DNA of 64,000 nt from Rickettsiales endosymbiont of Stachyamoeba lipophora (GCF_003932735.1 NZ_CP033611.1:1153501-1217500); one strand, 5' to 3'. Shown: positions 1 through 10,031, numbered from the stretch's first letter. Numbers and translations: made by a program. The notes: generated by a model from the sequence alone, not told the origin.

Positions 1-105
1 ATTAATAGGAACTAAACTTGAAAAGTTTAACAAATCGGACAAAGCTTTCTCCCTAACATAATTTTGTTATTAAATTACATCAGTAATGGCACAATGTAAA
101 TTACT

Positions 106-2001
106 CTATTGAGGAGTCTTAGAATAAGATGAGGAAGGTGCATAGCTAGATAACAAACCTCCGACATAGCTTTGAACATCTACTATAAACTTCTCAGTTA
201 AAGTTGAAGTAACTGAGGTTACTTTTTGTATAGCCTCCTGGAAAGGTGGTTTGCTAAATTGTTCCTGTTCTAATGCTTTAAGATCTGTTTGTTGTTCATC
301 AAATTTACCTTTAAGAATAAGAGATATAGGATGTGAATTGCTAATGTGATTAGTATCAATAAGCTCTATTATATTTTTATCTGCTTCATTACGAATTAAT
401 AAATTAGTATTGTCGGCTAGTGTAGGAATTAATTCGATCAGTTGAACAAACATTGGTAATGATTCGTTTCTTATCCTGCCGAGCTCTTGAGCAATAATCA
501 TAATTAAAGTATTGCCATTATGAGAGTTGGGTTCGTCACTATGTGCTGAATCAAAGTAGGTATCATTATTAGTTGCAGGTACTATACTACTGTAGCGAGT
601 ATAAAAATCAAAATGTTTTAATTGCTTAATAATATGTACAATAGCTAGATTATTATTTTTAATACATTCGGTAAAATATGATAAAATATAGCGATTATCA
701 AAATAATTCTTGGATAATACTAAGTTTACTACATCGCTATTTTGATTTTCACAAGCTTGTTTAAAAGCTTCCCATATATCTCCTTCATAGTCTAAATTAT
801 CAATATAACGCTGTAAGCTTATATCTACAATGTCCTTATTGTTTTTCTCGGCGGCTATAATTAAAGGTGATTTTTGCTCGGAATTTCTAACAAATAGGCT
901 GGCGCCATGTTCACAAAGTAAGATGAAAATCATAGTATAATTTTTTTCGCATGCTTTTATGATTAAAGGTACATTACCTTCTAAGTTAAAATCGATAAAA
1001 GCACCATGCTTGATTAAATTTGCCAGTTCTATGAGTAAATGGTTTTCATCCTTTTCAAAATCTAATTTTGCTAATTGCTGGTTTGCTTTGTTTAATAGCG
1101 TTGTAATGGTCTGCAATTTTTTTTGTATATACAACTTATGTTCTTCATCTAATTCAACCAGTCCATTTTGATATTGAGGGATAATAAGCTCGGTTAGTTC
1201 TTTACCCTTTAATTTACATACCTGATACAATATGTTTAATTTCATATTTTGTTGGGAAGAAATATTTAATTTATTTTCTTCAATCTCACACTCTAATAGT
1301 AGGTTGTTAATATATGATTTAAGCTGTTCATCAGATAGAGTTAGCTCCAATAATTTAATAATAAAATGTTGAGTTTGCGGAGATAAAATAGAGAATAAGA
1401 ATTCAGATATATAATTTCTGACTTTAATTGGTTTCTGTAATCGTACAATAGGATCATTATCAGCAGGAAGATATAAAAAATCTAACTCAATTTTATTATT
1501 TAGAAGTAATGCATAAAGTAAATAATAATATCTTGTAATAGCATGATCTGCTGAGAATCCTTTAAGCTGTTTGATAAGTAAGGTTATAAAATTATCATCG
1601 AGCATTACTTCAGCTTTTTTGCCTTGATAATGCTTAAATTCTTTTGTAGGACTTTCGTTAATATTAAGAAGGTGAGAATTTATCCAAAGAGAAGATGTCA
1701 AAGTTTGAGATAAAAAATAAATTAAAATATCATCCTGGTCGCTTAATTTCTTTTTGCTACGCACTCGGTTAATAGAGTTTATTTGCGATGCAGTCATTCC
1801 TTTAGATAGAAGATATTTATAAATATCAAAAGTGCTTTTATCCATAGTGGTGATCTGGGGATTAACTAACAAATTGATAACATCGCTATATCTTTTGCCT
1901 CTTAGTGCGTTTAGCAATGGAAATTCTAAACTTTCTTTATTATCAGCTAATGTAATTTTATCTGATTTATTTAAGCTCTGATTAATAGGAGTGTTAGGCA
2001 T
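106..2001 (-). CDS. Ankyrin-repeat-type protein, function unknown
   Basis: A 631-residue protein. Its most recognisable part is around residues 325-410, where two or three ankyrin-like units occur (a unit ending in LLCEHGASLFVRNSEQKSPL, followed by IIAAEKNNKDIVDISLQ). The rest is helical and leucine-rich without a domain I recognise. No signal peptide or clear membrane segment is visible. The C-terminus is Ser/Pro-rich. Ankyrin repeats mediate protein-protein contacts and are common in secreted effectors of intracellular bacteria; an effector role here is only an inference. The gene stands alone, with no operon partner on its strand. Confidence 0.75.
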   Translation of the reverse strand: MPNTPINQSLNKSDKITLADNKESLEFPLLNALRGKRYSDVINLLVNPQITTMDKSTFDIYKYLLSKGMTASQINSINRVRSKKKLSDQDDILIYFLSQTLTSSLWINSHLLNINESPTKEFKHYQGKKAEVMLDDNFITLLIKQLKGFSADHAITRYYYLLYALLLNNKIELDFLYLPADNDPIVRLQKPIKVRNYISEFLFSILSPQTQHFIIKLLELTLSDEQLKSYINNLLLECEIEENKLNISSQQNMKLNILYQVCKLKGKELTELIIPQYQNGLVELDEEHKLYIQKKLQTITTLLNKANQQLAKLDFEKDENHLLIELANLIKHGAFIDFNLEGNVPLIIKACEKNYTMIFILLCEHGASLFVRNSEQKSPLIIAAEKNNKDIVDISLQRYIDNLDYEGDIWEAFKQACENQNSDVVNLVLSKNYFDNRYILSYFTECIKNNNLAIVHIIKQLKHFDFYTRYSSIVPATNNDTYFDSAHSDEPNSHNGNTLIMIIAQELGRIRNESLPMFVQLIELIPTLADNTNLLIRNEADKNIIELIDTNHISNSHPISLILKGKFDEQQTDLKALEQEQFSKPPFQEAIQKVTSVTSTLTEKFIVDVQSYVGGLLSSYAPSSSYSKTPQ

Positions 2002-2154
2002 ACTGCTCCTCGAATTTAGGGATTATTATTATAGTCATTAATAAGCTAAATAAAGTGATGATGAGTGCAATAAAAAAGATTAACAAAAAGTTGTATATTT
2101 AATGTTTATATTAAATATAGGTATATTTGCATCAAATGAACAAAAAGCTATTAT

Positions 2155-2985
2155 TTAATCGTTAAAGAGCTCGCAGAGTTTAAATAATGGTTCTATATTT
2201 AGTATTTTAATTGCCTCACGCGCATGAGAAACATAGCTATCAAGTAATTCTTTAGCTTGTTTATAATCTAAAAAATTTAGGATATTATTGACCTCTACAA
2301 TTTCCATTCCATCCTCTAAATCATCCCAAATTTGAAAAGCTTTACCAAAATTATAGGCATAAGCTTTCAGAGCCGCTTTGGTGTGTTGGTCGGCCGATCC
2401 TAAAATAGCACCAGCTTCACAAGAAATAGCAAACATTTCACCGGTCTTCATTTGATGAAGTAGCATTAAATCATCAATATTTTTTGCATAGTTGGGAGCA
2501 AGGTCTAGAACCTGCCCTCCAATCATGCCGTCTTTACCACAAGCTTTAGCAAGGGATGCAATTAACTCGCATCTTATTTGAGCAGAAGGATGGGTTTTAG
2601 GATCGCTTAAAATTTCAAATGCCAAGGTCAGTAAGCTATCTCCGGCAAGAATTGCAGTTGCTTCATCAAATTGTTTGTGACAGGTCGGTTGCCCACGCCT
2701 TAGGTCATCATTATCTAAACCTGGTAGATCATCATGAATAAGCGAGTAACAATGAATCATTTCAATGCTTGCAGCCGCTCTTAGAGCATATTTTGTTGGA
2801 ACATTAAAAGCTTTACTTGTTGCCATCACCATAAAAGGTCTTAGTCTTTTACCACCACTTAGGGTTGAATAACGAATAGCTTCATAAATTTGATTATGGG
2901 GAAGCTGTGCTTTATTAGATAAAAGTTCAGTTAGTTCATGCTCAATATTTTTTGCATTCTCGGCTAATAGTTGTTGAATTGGCAT
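2155..2985 (-). CDS. ispA: Polyprenyl (farnesyl/geranyl) diphosphate synthase
   Basis: Short-chain trans-isoprenyl diphosphate synthase, which condenses isopentenyl diphosphate with allylic diphosphates to feed undecaprenyl and quinone tails. The 276 residues show GGKRLRP at about 44-50, the first aspartate-rich motif DDLPGLDNDD at 85-94 and the second, DDLED, at 221-225. The 4-residue insertion in the first motif is typical of bacterial FPP synthases. The length is slightly below the usual 290-300. It directly abuts plsC (stop and start one base apart), so the two are probably cotranscribed from the DUF218 gene upstream. The exact chain length of the product cannot be read from the sequence. 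Confidence 0.92.
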   Translation of the reverse strand: MPIQQLLAENAKNIEHELTELLSNKAQLPHNQIYEAIRYSTLSGGKRLRPFMVMATSKAFNVPTKYALRAAASIEMIHCYSLIHDDLPGLDNDDLRRGQPTCHKQFDEATAILAGDSLLTLAFEILSDPKTHPSAQIRCELIASLAKACGKDGMIGGQVLDLAPNYAKNIDDLMLLHQMKTGEMFAISCEAGAILGSADQHTKAALKAYAYNFGKAFQIWDDLEDGMEIVEVNNILNFLDYKQAKELLDSYVSHAREAIKILNIEPLFKLCELFND

Positions 2986-3684
2986 TTAGTTAAGCTTGTT
3001 AGAATGTTCTGTTAATCTATCGCTAAGTGTTTGTGTAAACTCTTTTCTGCTTAAATTAGACTCTAAAGGTGGAAGAAATTCAATGGTAATTTTACCGGGG
3101 CGTTTGATAAAACTATTTTTCCCCCAGCATTGCCCTGAATTTAATGCAACCGGAATAACTGGTGCAAGCTTTAAATCATACATTGCCACAATGCCAGGAA
3201 ATACTTTAACATTTACCCCGACTTCTGTTCTGGTCCCTTCAGGGAAAATTATAATTGGTCTGTTTTCTTTGATTTTTAATTTAACTTGTTCCAGTAAGTT
3301 TTTAAGGGCGGCCATTCCAGCAGAACGATTTACTACAATCATTCCCATAAAGATGAGATGCAAATTAAAAAAAGGCAAGTACAGTAATTCTCTTTTGAAA
3401 ATATAAACCGGACGCTCGCTAATTAAATGGAATATCATGGTTTCCCAAGCTGATTGATGCCTAACAGCATATATGCAAGCTTGGTTATGAGGGTGCATAC
3501 TTCCCTTAATTTCAAAGGTAATATTACATAAATATTGAAGGGCTTTGACGGTAGTGCGGCTCCAAATTTTACCAGGAAGAAATTTGGTTTTATTAAAGAT
3601 AAGCAATGGAGAACATATGATGGTTATCAATAATGTTGAACAGATAAAAAATATATTAAAAATGATTGATCTTAGAGCTAACAT
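2986..3684 (-). CDS. plsC: 1-acyl-sn-glycerol-3-phosphate acyltransferase
   Basis: Acylates lysophosphatidic acid to phosphatidic acid at the inner membrane. The 232-residue protein begins with a hydrophobic segment (about residues 7-30). The catalytic block HQSAWE lies at 76-81, an H-x4-E version of the usual H-x4-D. The substrate-binding block FPEGTR is at 147-152. It is the middle gene of a three-gene minus-strand cluster, 10 bp after the DUF218 gene and immediately before ispA. The Asp-to-Glu change in the H-x4-D motif is seen in some family members, so activity is still expected. Confidence 0.92.
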   Translation of the reverse strand: MLALRSIIFNIFFICSTLLITIICSPLLIFNKTKFLPGKIWSRTTVKALQYLCNITFEIKGSMHPHNQACIYAVRHQSAWETMIFHLISERPVYIFKRELLYLPFFNLHLIFMGMIVVNRSAGMAALKNLLEQVKLKIKENRPIIIFPEGTRTEVGVNVKVFPGIVAMYDLKLAPVIPVALNSGQCWGKNSFIKRPGKITIEFLPPLESNLSRKEFTQTLSDRLTEHSNKLN

Positions 3685-3694
3685 AAAACTAAAT

Positions 3695-4306
3695 TCACCT
3701 AAACAAGTAAGTTAATAAGACAGATAAAAATTTATTATATTCAATAAATAATATTTTGAAAGTGTTGGGAAAGTTCCACCATTCATTAATTGCAAGTGTG
3801 CTTGGTTTTATAGGAAATTTTTGTATCATTTTAAGATCTAAAAATTTTTTAAATTCTATCAGGCTGCGGGGTAAATGATAATTACTTGTCACTAAAGTGA
3901 TATTATTAATTTTATTAAATTCTATCCATGAAGAGCTTTCTACTGCATTAAGTTCTGTGCTGGTAGCTAGCTTTCCAAGACTTAAGCGCGATTTAATACT
4001 ATCTATGCAGGCTGGTTCTTCTTTTTTAAGGTCGTTAAATTCATCATAGCTATCCAGGGCAAAATTTTCTCCTACCCCTGAAATAAAGATTTTACTAAGC
4101 TTGAATTTATCTAAGCACGCAAGTTTTAGCCCATAATATATTCTGTTGGTTCCGCCAGTTAAAATAATGATTGCCTCAGTGGTTTTAAGGGTGGATAAAT
4201 TGGGTTGAGGTTCAATATATTTTATAAAGATGACAAACCCTGCTGCCCAAAAAAATATTAGGCTTTTAACAAAATATAGTGCTAATTTAACTTTAAAGTT
4301 TGGCAT
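3695..4306 (-). CDS. DUF218 (YdcF/SanA/ElyC-type) membrane protein
   Basis: A 203-residue protein with one N-terminal membrane segment (about residues 10-29). A DUF218 fold follows: a start strand with IIILTGG, a KIFISGVGEN strand-loop, and the family's late motif TSNYHLPRSLIEF. The DUF218 family includes SanA and ElyC, which affect envelope integrity and undecaprenyl-lipid metabolism in enterobacteria. The biochemical activity of this copy is unknown. It is first in the cluster with plsC and ispA, which fits an envelope-lipid role. It is divergent from addB, with 78 bp between them for both promoters. Confidence 0.8.
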   Translation of the reverse strand: MPNFKVKLALYFVKSLIFFWAAGFVIFIKYIEPQPNLSTLKTTEAIIILTGGTNRIYYGLKLACLDKFKLSKIFISGVGENFALDSYDEFNDLKKEEPACIDSIKSRLSLGKLATSTELNAVESSSWIEFNKINNITLVTSNYHLPRSLIEFKKFLDLKMIQKFPIKPSTLAINEWWNFPNTFKILFIEYNKFLSVLLTYLFR

Positions 4307-4384
4307 TAGTAACGATAGATAATTTATTTTGCTTTGACAAGCTAAGTGAATTTAAATTTTAGTGCAATAATTTATTTGTAAATA

Positions 4385-7021
4385 ATGATGAATAATATTT
4401 ATTTTATACCTCAAAACGAAGATTTTGCCTCAGCATTGCTTAAAGGGTTAGAGCAAAATTATAAGCTTGAAGGAAGTTGGCAGGAAGTGGTTATTTTGCT
4501 TCCAACAAGAAGAAGCGTTAAATTATTATATGAGGCATGCTTAAAATTTCCTTTTGCAGTCAAAGAACTGCCTAAAATTTGTTCAATTTTTGATATAGAT
4601 GAAGCTATTGAACCAGGGTTAATAGAATGGTTGGTAGCCAACAAGTCTAGGTTGCTTAGTAAGTTAGAACAAGATTTAATCTTAGCTGATATTATTAAAG
4701 ATAAGCTGCAAATAAAGTTAGATACCGCATTAAAAATAGCCAAAGAATTAAATCAAATAATTAATAGTAATACTAAGATAAAATTACAAGCTGCACTAGA
4801 TAGGTGGCATTCAGATTTATTTTCACAATATTTTATAAAAACTCAGTATCTTCTTGAAATTGCAACTGAGGATTTTACTAAATATTTAGCTGAGTATAAT
4901 TTATATGATTTTAATAATTATGTTAGGGCAAAACTAACAAAATTTACTGAGATAATTTTAAAAAAGCCTTCTTGTAAAATTATTTGTGCTGGGTTTGCAG
5001 GAGAAAATTTTATTGCTAATGAAGCTATTGGTAATTTATTCAAGCAGCATTTAAACTGTTCAGTAATTGTACCGTATTACTCTCCTAATAATCATAATAT
5101 TAGCTCAATTGGTAATATCTTTAGAGCATGCAACTTTGAGCAATCTTTGATACAAAATTGGTATAAGTTAAATGATGAACAGGATGTAAGAGATAAGGCT
5201 AAGCATCTACAAGTGGTAGAATTTGATAGTTTGCATAAGCAGGCGGCTATGATTGCTTATACCATTAAGAAGCAGCATGATAATAACCGATCTGCTCTAG
5301 TGATTTGTAATAATGTGCAGCTAATTAATAAGATCAAAAGTTATGCATCAATTTGGGGGGCAAACATAGATTGCTCAATCAATGAATCTATTAATAGTGA
5401 TTTAGCAATTAAAACCTTTTTAAAAATAGGGGAGTTGTTAACTAGCCCTAATTTAATTTGTTTATTAGAAATTTTGAAATCTCCTGGGGTGATTAAGTTA
5501 TCGCCTGAACAAATATGGGAATTTGAAATATTTTTAAGAAAAGAAAAAATTACTTATATTAGCGAATTATCAGAAGCAATTTTAGAAAAATATAACTTAA
5601 GAGAGATTGTAAATTTCACTAAGCAATCTAGCCAAAATATTGCTAAGTTTTTCACTTTAAACATCTTGGTATATCATTATATTATTGGAGAGGATATTAG
5701 CACACATGAAGAGTATGCAGAAGTTTTCAATGAACTTGCTAAAGTTTTAACAAGGTTTAATATTCACAACTCTACTTTGAACTACCATCGCCTTATCTCT
5801 CAGTTGTTTTCAGAATTTTATATTAATAATCCGTATACTAACTTTGAAGGAATTAAAATTTTAAGCGCCAATGAAGCGATCTTACAACATGCAGACCTAG
5901 TAATATTAGCTGATTTTAACGAGGAATCATGGGGTTTAACTTATCCCGATTGGTTGCCACCATTCCTGCAGGATAGAATGGAGGTTATTACCTATCAAGA
6001 TGCTTTAAAAAAGCAAAATTATATTATAGATGGTTTGATAGCTAATAACCCACAAATTATGATCACTAGGGCAACTGGTGATCAAGGTGTTATATATAAT
6101 ATATATAGGCAATTTTATAAAATAGCTGAGTCCTACCCAATTGCAAACTTGGAATTAAAGCAAGATTATTGTGATCTTTTTGAAAATATTAGTTTAATAA
6201 AAATCGAAAAGCCTAACCCGGTGCCTAGCATATTGTTAAGACCTCAAAAAATATGGGCTACAGATGTACAAAAATTGCTTAAAAATCCCTATGAATATTA
6301 TGCGCGTAAAATTTTAAATTTGCGACCTTTGGATTCTTTAGTTATGGAATTTGAAGGAAGGGATTTTGGTATTTTGTTACATGAATTACTTGATCAAATT
6401 ACTGTTCATAAAGAACAAATTGGAACATTAGAAATGTTAAGCAAGTTTGTTGATAGTTATCTTCATAAGTATCTCCCTAAGAATATTTTACTTTTATGGC
6501 AGGAACGTTTTTACAATTTAAACAAAATATTATGGAAGCTGTTAATAGATAATAATTATCACATCACTAGTGAAGTAACGGGCAATATAGTCATTAATAA
6601 TATTCAGCTTTATGCGCGTATTGATAATTTATCTATCACCGCTAATGAAGCAATTATAACTGATTATAAAACAGGAGTGCTACCTACCAAGGTGGGAATT
6701 ATAAATGGTTACGAATGCCAATTAACAATTGCGGCGTTAATAGCTCAGTGTGGTGCTTTTAATGCGAATGGTTTGGATCTTTCAAAAATTCCGCTTCACA
6801 TAAAATACTTAAAATTAATAGGTGGTGATAAGTTGATTGAAGAGGTAATACTGCAAAGTGATGAAATTGAAAGATTAATTGAATTAGCCGAAGTTGGCCT
6901 CAACAGAATTTTTGAGCAGTTTTTGTTGGGAGAAGCCCCTTTTATTGCCATACCTAAAGTCCATTATAATATAACGAATGATTATGATTATTTAAGCAGA
7001 ACTGCAGAATGGGCTAATTGA
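4385..7021 (+). CDS. addB: Double-strand break repair protein AddB
   Basis: An 878-residue subunit of the AddAB helicase-nuclease that resects double-strand breaks for RecA loading. The N-terminus has the helicase-like LLPTRRSVKLLYEA block, a degenerate motif I region seen in alphaproteobacterial AddB. The C-terminus carries a RecB-type PD-(D/E)xK nuclease: the acidic ARIDN segment near residue 742, then TDYKTG near 759-764. The central ILADFNEESWG segment also fits the family. The start is ATG ATG at 4385/4388. addA, often adjacent in alphaproteobacteria, is not next to it here; 454 bp of non-coding sequence follow. Confidence 0.87.
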   Translation: MMNNIYFIPQNEDFASALLKGLEQNYKLEGSWQEVVILLPTRRSVKLLYEACLKFPFAVKELPKICSIFDIDEAIEPGLIEWLVANKSRLLSKLEQDLILADIIKDKLQIKLDTALKIAKELNQIINSNTKIKLQAALDRWHSDLFSQYFIKTQYLLEIATEDFTKYLAEYNLYDFNNYVRAKLTKFTEIILKKPSCKIICAGFAGENFIANEAIGNLFKQHLNCSVIVPYYSPNNHNISSIGNIFRACNFEQSLIQNWYKLNDEQDVRDKAKHLQVVEFDSLHKQAAMIAYTIKKQHDNNRSALVICNNVQLINKIKSYASIWGANIDCSINESINSDLAIKTFLKIGELLTSPNLICLLEILKSPGVIKLSPEQIWEFEIFLRKEKITYISELSEAILEKYNLREIVNFTKQSSQNIAKFFTLNILVYHYIIGEDISTHEEYAEVFNELAKVLTRFNIHNSTLNYHRLISQLFSEFYINNPYTNFEGIKILSANEAILQHADLVILADFNEESWGLTYPDWLPPFLQDRMEVITYQDALKKQNYIIDGLIANNPQIMITRATGDQGVIYNIYRQFYKIAESYPIANLELKQDYCDLFENISLIKIEKPNPVPSILLRPQKIWATDVQKLLKNPYEYYARKILNLRPLDSLVMEFEGRDFGILLHELLDQITVHKEQIGTLEMLSKFVDSYLHKYLPKNILLLWQERFYNLNKILWKLLIDNNYHITSEVTGNIVINNIQLYARIDNLSITANEAIITDYKTGVLPTKVGIINGYECQLTIAALIAQCGAFNANGLDLSKIPLHIKYLKLIGGDKLIEEVILQSDEIERLIELAEVGLNRIFEQFLLGEAPFIAIPKVHYNITNDYDYLSRTAEWAN

Positions 7022-7475
7022 GTTCTTTGTTCGGTTATAAATGTTATTGGTTGAGAGGTGATTTTTTACTTGTTTATAAATAATATTAAAAATAATGCCT
7101 TAAAAGTAATTTACATATCATTGACTGATGAGTGATATATCGGTTGCCTTCTTTGATACAAAACATGATCAAGTAGGCACTGGCGCAATTATGCAAGTAA
7201 CCATTTGGTTAGTAAAGATAAAAGAAGGTGATGTGTTATAAAAAGTACGATCTAGGCGTATAAAGGAAGTATATATGTTCATCTAATAACACTGTAGATG
7301 CTGATATATTTACTTTTATATTCCAGTAGCGTAAATATTATTTAGCAAATTTTAGACTAAATACTAATTATACTATCTAGTATTAGTTAATAAATAATGT
7401 AATATTTCTTTGACTAAAGATTTAAAATAGTCTAAAAGGACAAAATCGAAATAAAACTATTCATGGGAAATAAAA
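7022..7475. other. Gap between addB and rpsP; one doubtful 37-codon ORF
   Basis: This 454-bp stretch has no convincing gene. One plus-strand ORF at 7128-7241 (ATG to TAA, 37 codons, beginning MSDISVAFFDTKHDQ) has plausible residue composition but no Shine-Dalgarno and no recognised family. It may be a gene relic or chance. The last 70 bp hold the likely rpsP promoter. I see no tRNA or addA remnant. Confidence 0.4.
7410..7438 (+). promoter_or_regulatory. Candidate sigma-70-type promoter for rpsP-rimM-trmD-rplS
   Basis: TTGACT at 7410-7415 and TAAAAG at 7433-7438 are separated by 17 bp, matching the consensus at 5 and 4 of 6 positions. They lie about 40 bp upstream of the rpsP ATG, the first gene of the ribosomal operon. 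The -10 box is imperfect and the region is AT-rich, so this is only a candidate. Confidence 0.4.
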
Positions 7476-7805
7476 ATGTCAGTAAAAATTCGTTTAACTA
7501 GAGGTGGATCTAAAAAAAGACCATTTTATCGTATAGTAGTGGCTAATTCAAGATCACCACGTGATGGTAAATTTATTGAAGTAATTGGTACTTATAATCC
7601 TTTACTTGCAAAAGACCATGAAAAGCGTTTTGTAGTAAATATAGACGCTGCGCAAAACTGGTTAAGTAAAGGCGCTTTGCCAACTGAAACTGTTGCTAAA
7701 ATTATGCAACTTAAAGGGGTGCAATTGCCACAGGCTATTGTAAGTAAAATTGAAAAAGTTAAAAACAATCCTCAAAAGCTTTCCAAAAAGGAAGCTAAAG
7801 CTTAG
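7476..7805 (+). CDS. rpsP: 30S ribosomal protein S16
   Basis: Small-subunit protein of 109 residues. The N-terminus [20 protein letters not shown] is the family hallmark, followed by [17 protein letters not shown] lysine-rich tail is present. It opens the conserved rpsP-rimM-trmD-rplS operon, with rimM starting 9 bp after its stop. A candidate promoter lies about 40 bp upstream. Nothing about the gene is unusual. Confidence 0.98.
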   Translation: MSVKIRLTRGGSKKRPFYRIVVANSRSPRDGKFIEVIGTYNPLLAKDHEKRFVVNIDAAQNWLSKGALPTETVAKIMQLKGVQLPQAIVSKIEKVKNNPQKLSKKEAKA

Positions 7806-7814
7806 TAGCAGTAC

Positions 7815-8315
7815 ATGAGTGATAAAAAATTATGTATGGGAGTAATTATTTCTCCCCATGGTATCAAAGGCGAGGTTAAGGTGAAAAGCTTTACTTCGCC
7901 TTTTAATAATATAGCAACTTACCCATATTTTTTTGATGATCTTGATCAAAAAATTAGTTTAAAATTTAGAAGTTTTAAAGAGGATATAGCTATTGCTTCC
8001 ATTAAAGGCTGTAATGATCGAAATATGGCCGAAACCTTTAAAGCCACTAAACTGAATATCCTTAGAGACGAACTCTCAGCACCTGATTCTAATGAATTTT
8101 ACTATGAAGATTTAATTGGCTTGCAAGTGATTAATCAGGATACTGACCAAGAGGTTGGTCAAGTATTAGGAGTGTTTAATTTTGGTGGTGGTGATTTGCT
8201 TGAGGTGAGTATAGCTCCTAAAAATAGTGAATACTTTTTATTTAATAATGAAAATTTTCCTAAGTTGGAAATGGATAATAAAAAAATTTACATTAAATTT
8301 CCTGAACAAATTTAA
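7815..8315 (+). CDS. rimM: 16S rRNA processing protein RimM
   Basis: Assembly factor for the 30S head, which binds S19 and aids 16S maturation. The 166 residues contain the N-terminal GVIISPHGIKGEVKVKSFT motif and, in the middle, the PRC-barrel region with EFYYEDLIGLQV, both characteristic. It sits between rpsP and trmD with gaps of 9 and 6 bp, the standard order, so translation is probably coupled. Confidence 0.96.
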   Translation: MSDKKLCMGVIISPHGIKGEVKVKSFTSPFNNIATYPYFFDDLDQKISLKFRSFKEDIAIASIKGCNDRNMAETFKATKLNILRDELSAPDSNEFYYEDLIGLQVINQDTDQEVGQVLGVFNFGGGDLLEVSIAPKNSEYFLFNNENFPKLEMDNKKIYIKFPEQI

Positions 8316-8321
8316 TTATTT

Positions 8322-9014
8322 ATGATATTTAATATTCTTACAATTTTGCCAGAAATGTTTCCGGGTAGCCTTGCTTTTTCCTTGATTGGTAAAGCGTTAA
8401 AAGAGGAAAAATTTAAACTAAATATTTATGATCTTAAAGAATATGGTTTGGGTAAGCATAAGCAAGTAGATGATGCTCCTTTTGGTGGTGGGGCAGGAAT
8501 GGTTATGAGGCCAGATGTGCTAGGAAGCGCTATTGAGGCGATATTAAAAGAACATACTACTACTCAAATTTATTATTTGACTCCTAAAGGGGTAACTTTT
8601 ACTCAACATGTGGCAAATAAAATAATAGAGAATGCAAATATTACTATTATATGTGGTAGGTTTGAAGGGATAGACCAAAGAATCATCGAGCATTATCAAA
8701 TTAAAGAGCTTAGTATTGGTGACTATGTACTTTGTGGTGGGGAAGCTGCTGCTATGTGTATGATTGAGTCAATAGTAAGGTTACTTCCAGGAGTTTTAGG
8801 GAATCATGAAACTTTAAATGAAGAAAGTTTTAGTGTGGCTGGAGAATTTGCTGGACTCTTAGAATATCCGCTCTATACTAGACCCCAAATTTGGAATGAT
8901 TACGCTGTGCCTGAGGTGTTACTTTCAGGTAACCACGCGCAAATTAAAGCTTGGAAAATAAATCAAGCGCTAATCGAAACAAAGTCAAAGCGTCCGGACT
9001 TGCTAAATAGCTAA
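8322..9014 (+). CDS. trmD: tRNA (guanine-37-N1) methyltransferase TrmD
   Basis: Methylates G37 of tRNAs to prevent frameshifting. The 230-residue protein shows the trefoil-knot SAM-binding landmarks: YLTPKG, IICGRFEGIDQRI and SIGDYVLCGGE. The N-terminal GGGAGMVMRPDV is also typical. Its position between rimM and rplS matches the conserved operon. The length is in the normal 230-250 range. Confidence 0.97.
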   Translation: MIFNILTILPEMFPGSLAFSLIGKALKEEKFKLNIYDLKEYGLGKHKQVDDAPFGGGAGMVMRPDVLGSAIEAILKEHTTTQIYYLTPKGVTFTQHVANKIIENANITIICGRFEGIDQRIIEHYQIKELSIGDYVLCGGEAAAMCMIESIVRLLPGVLGNHETLNEESFSVAGEFAGLLEYPLYTRPQIWNDYAVPEVLLSGNHAQIKAWKINQALIETKSKRPDLLNS

Positions 9015-9051
9015 CGGATAGTAAGAAATAGATTGAGTTAAAGAGGCTAAA

Positions 9052-9435
9052 ATGAATAAGCTAGAAGAATATAATAATGCGCAAATAGACAAATTAATGG
9101 AAGGAAAATCACATCCTGAAGTTAATTCAGGACAAACTTTGCGTGTTCACGTTAAAATTGTTGAAGGCAACAATGAAAGAATTCAGGTTTTTGAAGGCCT
9201 GTGCATTGCAGTAAGACGTAAGGGGTTAAGTACTTCTTTTGTAGTACGTAAAATTTCACATGGTGAAGGCGTAGAAAGAGTGTTCCTTCTTTATTCACCA
9301 AGAGTAGAAAAAATCGAAGTTATTAAAACCGGTAGAGTTCGTCGTAGCAAATTATATTACATTAGAGACTTACGCGGTAAGGCTGCAAGAATTGCAGAAA
9401 AAGTTGATTATAAAAAAAATGAGAATGGGAAGTAG
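9052..9435 (+). CDS. rplS: 50S ribosomal protein L19
   Basis: Large-subunit protein of 127 residues located at the 30S-50S interface. Family motifs are visible: [50 protein letters not shown] and [18 protein letters not shown]. It ends the rpsP operon, and 107 bp separate it from rplM. A GC-richer hairpin at 9446-9461 follows its stop. Confidence 0.97.
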   Translation: MNKLEEYNNAQIDKLMEGKSHPEVNSGQTLRVHVKIVEGNNERIQVFEGLCIAVRRKGLSTSFVVRKISHGEGVERVFLLYSPRVEKIEVIKTGRVRRSKLYYIRDLRGKAARIAEKVDYKKNENGK

Positions 9436-9445
9436 TATTTAGTTG

Positions 9446-9461
9446 CTTACCTTGGGGTAAG
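9446..9461 (+). terminator. Weak hairpin after rplS
   Basis: CTTACC and GGTAAG form a perfect 6-bp stem with a TTGG loop, 10 bp after the rplS stop. No clean U-tract follows, only TTATTACTT. It could be a weak terminator or processing hairpin between rplS and rplM. Confidence 0.3.
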
Positions 9462-9542
9462 TTATTACTTGACTTACTTTTAACATTGGTTTAATTAACT
9501 TAAGTTTATTAAATATCGTTAAATTATTTATTGGAAAAGACA

Positions 9543-10031
9543 ATGTTTTTTAAAACATACTCAATGAAGCAGTCTGAAGTTCAGAAAAACTGGCTAGTAA
9601 TTGATGCCGAAGGATTGGTTGTTGGAAGGCTGGCTTCGCTGATTGCTAAATATCTTCGCGGTAAGCATAAAGCGTCTTATACCGCTCATATGGATTGTGG
9701 TGATTATGTGATAGTAGTTAATGCAGATAAAGTTGCTTTAACTGGTAATAAAGGTGATCGTAAGGATGGTGCTGCTCATTATTGGCACACTGGTTATCCT
9801 GGTGGTATTAAGAAAACTACTGCAGGTAAAATTCTTGAAGGTAAATTCCCAACAAGAGTGCTAATGAATGCAGTTAAAAGAATGTTGCCTAAAGATAGCC
9901 CTCTTGCTAGAAAGCAGCTAACTCACCTGTTCCTATATTCAGGAAGTGAGCACCCGCATCAAGCGCAAACCCCACAAGTGGTTGACGTAGCTAAATTTAA
10001 TTCTAAAAATACTAAGAAAAAAGCTGAATAA
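9543..10031 (+). CDS. rplM: 50S ribosomal protein L13
   Basis: Early-assembly large-subunit protein. The start at ATG 9543 is preferred over an in-frame TTG at 9531 because the GGAAAAG just upstream then sits at Shine-Dalgarno distance. This gives 162 residues. Motifs include [16 protein letters not shown] near the N-terminus and [18 protein letters not shown]. It is paired with rpsI 11 bp downstream, the universal rplM-rpsI arrangement. Confidence 0.96.
   Translation: MFFKTYSMKQSEVQKNWLVIDAEGLVVGRLASLIAKYLRGKHKASYTAHMDCGDYVIVVNADKVALTGNKGDRKDGAAHYWHTGYPGGIKKTTAGKILEGKFPTRVLMNAVKRMLPKDSPLARKQLTHLFLYSGSEHPHQAQTPQVVDVAKFNSKNTKKKAE

Noticed and set aside
7351-7392. AATACTA/TAGTATT inverted repeat upstream of rpsP as a riboswitch or leader
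   Set aside because: Only a 7-bp AT stem and upstream of the likely promoter; no known leader structure.
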